This document shows, one piece after another, positions 7,150-7,362 of a DNA stretch of 7,362 nucleotides; the first letter of the stretch is position 1; each line of letters opens with the position of its first letter. A program made the position numbers and the translations under genes. Source of the stretch: Lautropia sp. (GTDB lineage: Bacteria > Pseudomonadota > Gammaproteobacteria > Burkholderiales > Burkholderiaceae_E); the NCBI GenBank assembly GCA_013813615.1, contig JACCRJ010000089.1:1-7362 (forward strand). Direction: 5' to 3'. Under the pieces are notes generated by a model. The model worked only from the letters and a program-made list of their open reading frames with translations, did no database searches and was not told the origin of the DNA.

Positions 7150-7362
7150 TCAGGTACGGCACTCGGCAGGAGCGTATTTTGCCAGCAAGGTACCGGCAGC
7201 TGCCGTAGTGAAAGTGGAAGTCGACGCAGCCGAACGGCACACCCATTTGATGGCATCCGCCGGCGGCGTGCCGACAGCAAGCGCAGTACCAGGCGCGACG
7301 CCGGTGAGCGGCGTCATGATCAGGGTGCCGCCGCCCGCCGCGGCGGTATAGGTGATCGTGAT
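7150..7362 (-). CDS. pilA: type IV pilin (PilA/PilE-like), C-terminal 70 residues (5' part outside window)
   Basis: This open frame enters from the right edge and ends at TGA (7150-7152), giving 70 residues beginning ITITYTAAAGGGTLIMTPL. It has the features of the C-terminal globular domain of a type IV pilin: a beta-strand segment ITYT...GTLIMTPL, then IKWVCRS with Cys42 (fragment numbering), a Ser/Thr/Ala-rich loop, and a terminal KYAPAECRT with Cys68. The two cysteines would form the disulfide that closes the pilin D-region, with CR close to the C-terminus as is common. The signal peptide, prepilin peptidase site and hydrophobic N-terminal helix are outside, so major versus minor pilin cannot be settled; the WVC...PAEC pattern favours a major pilin. 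It is followed by a strong terminator and converges with thiE. The neighbouring chp genes suggest it builds the pilus they control (inference). Confidence 0.85.
   Translation of the reverse strand: MTITYTAAAGGGTLIMTPLTGVAPGTALAVGTPPADAIKWVCRSAASTSTFTTAAAGTLLAKYAPAECRT

Noticed and set aside
6483..7280. 265-codon minus-strand ORF across thiE and the pilin end
   Set aside because: It is antisense to ThiE, out of frame with the pilin, and runs through the terminator; it is a shadow.

Overview
The window is a stretch of GC-rich bacterial chromosome. It is most likely from a betaproteobacterium, perhaps Rhodocyclales or Nitrosomonadales. This rests on gene content and order (rubredoxin upstream of a pilGHIJ-chpA array, thiE divergent from it, a proteobacterial type IV pilin nearby) and on GC-rich codon use. 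It is inference; no rRNA or species marker is present. I see no IS elements, tRNAs, CRISPR arrays or phage genes.

Layout: positions 1-6273 are one minus-strand gene train, read from right to left as rubredoxin, pilG, pilH, pilI, pilJ, chpA. chpA runs off the left edge, so only its N-terminal 698 codons are visible. It is an open frame of about 2.1 kb with no stop inside the window, and long out-of-frame ORFs lie over it. pilG/pilH overlap by one base, pilH/pilI are 9 nt apart, pilI/pilJ 36 nt apart, and pilJ/chpA abut as TGA-ATG. The pil/chp genes therefore look like one operon, with rubredoxin possibly its first gene. A 137-bp divergent gap (6274-6410) separates rubredoxin from thiE on the plus strand. 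thiE converges on the 3' end of a type IV major-pilin-like gene (7150-7362, minus strand, cut by the right edge). That pilin ends in a strong Rho-independent terminator.

How the genes work together: PilJ is the membrane receptor and PilI the CheW-like adaptor linking it to the hybrid histidine kinase ChpA, which in known systems phosphorylates the receivers PilG and PilH. In Pseudomonas aeruginosa this Chp/Pil pathway controls type IV pilus extension and retraction, twitching, and cAMP-linked surface sensing. The nearby pilin is a plausible subunit of the controlled pilus. Rubredoxin and ThiE are housekeeping or redox proteins with no known direct role in twitching.

The system itself is known. 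Points worth a second look are the roughly 140-residue N-terminal extension of PilJ, the absence of a pilK methyltransferase between pilJ and chpA, an apparently histidine-less HPt-like segment in ChpA, the rubredoxin at the head of the operon, and a quadruple 7-mer hairpin arrangement at the pilin terminator. I do not see a convincing entirely new system.
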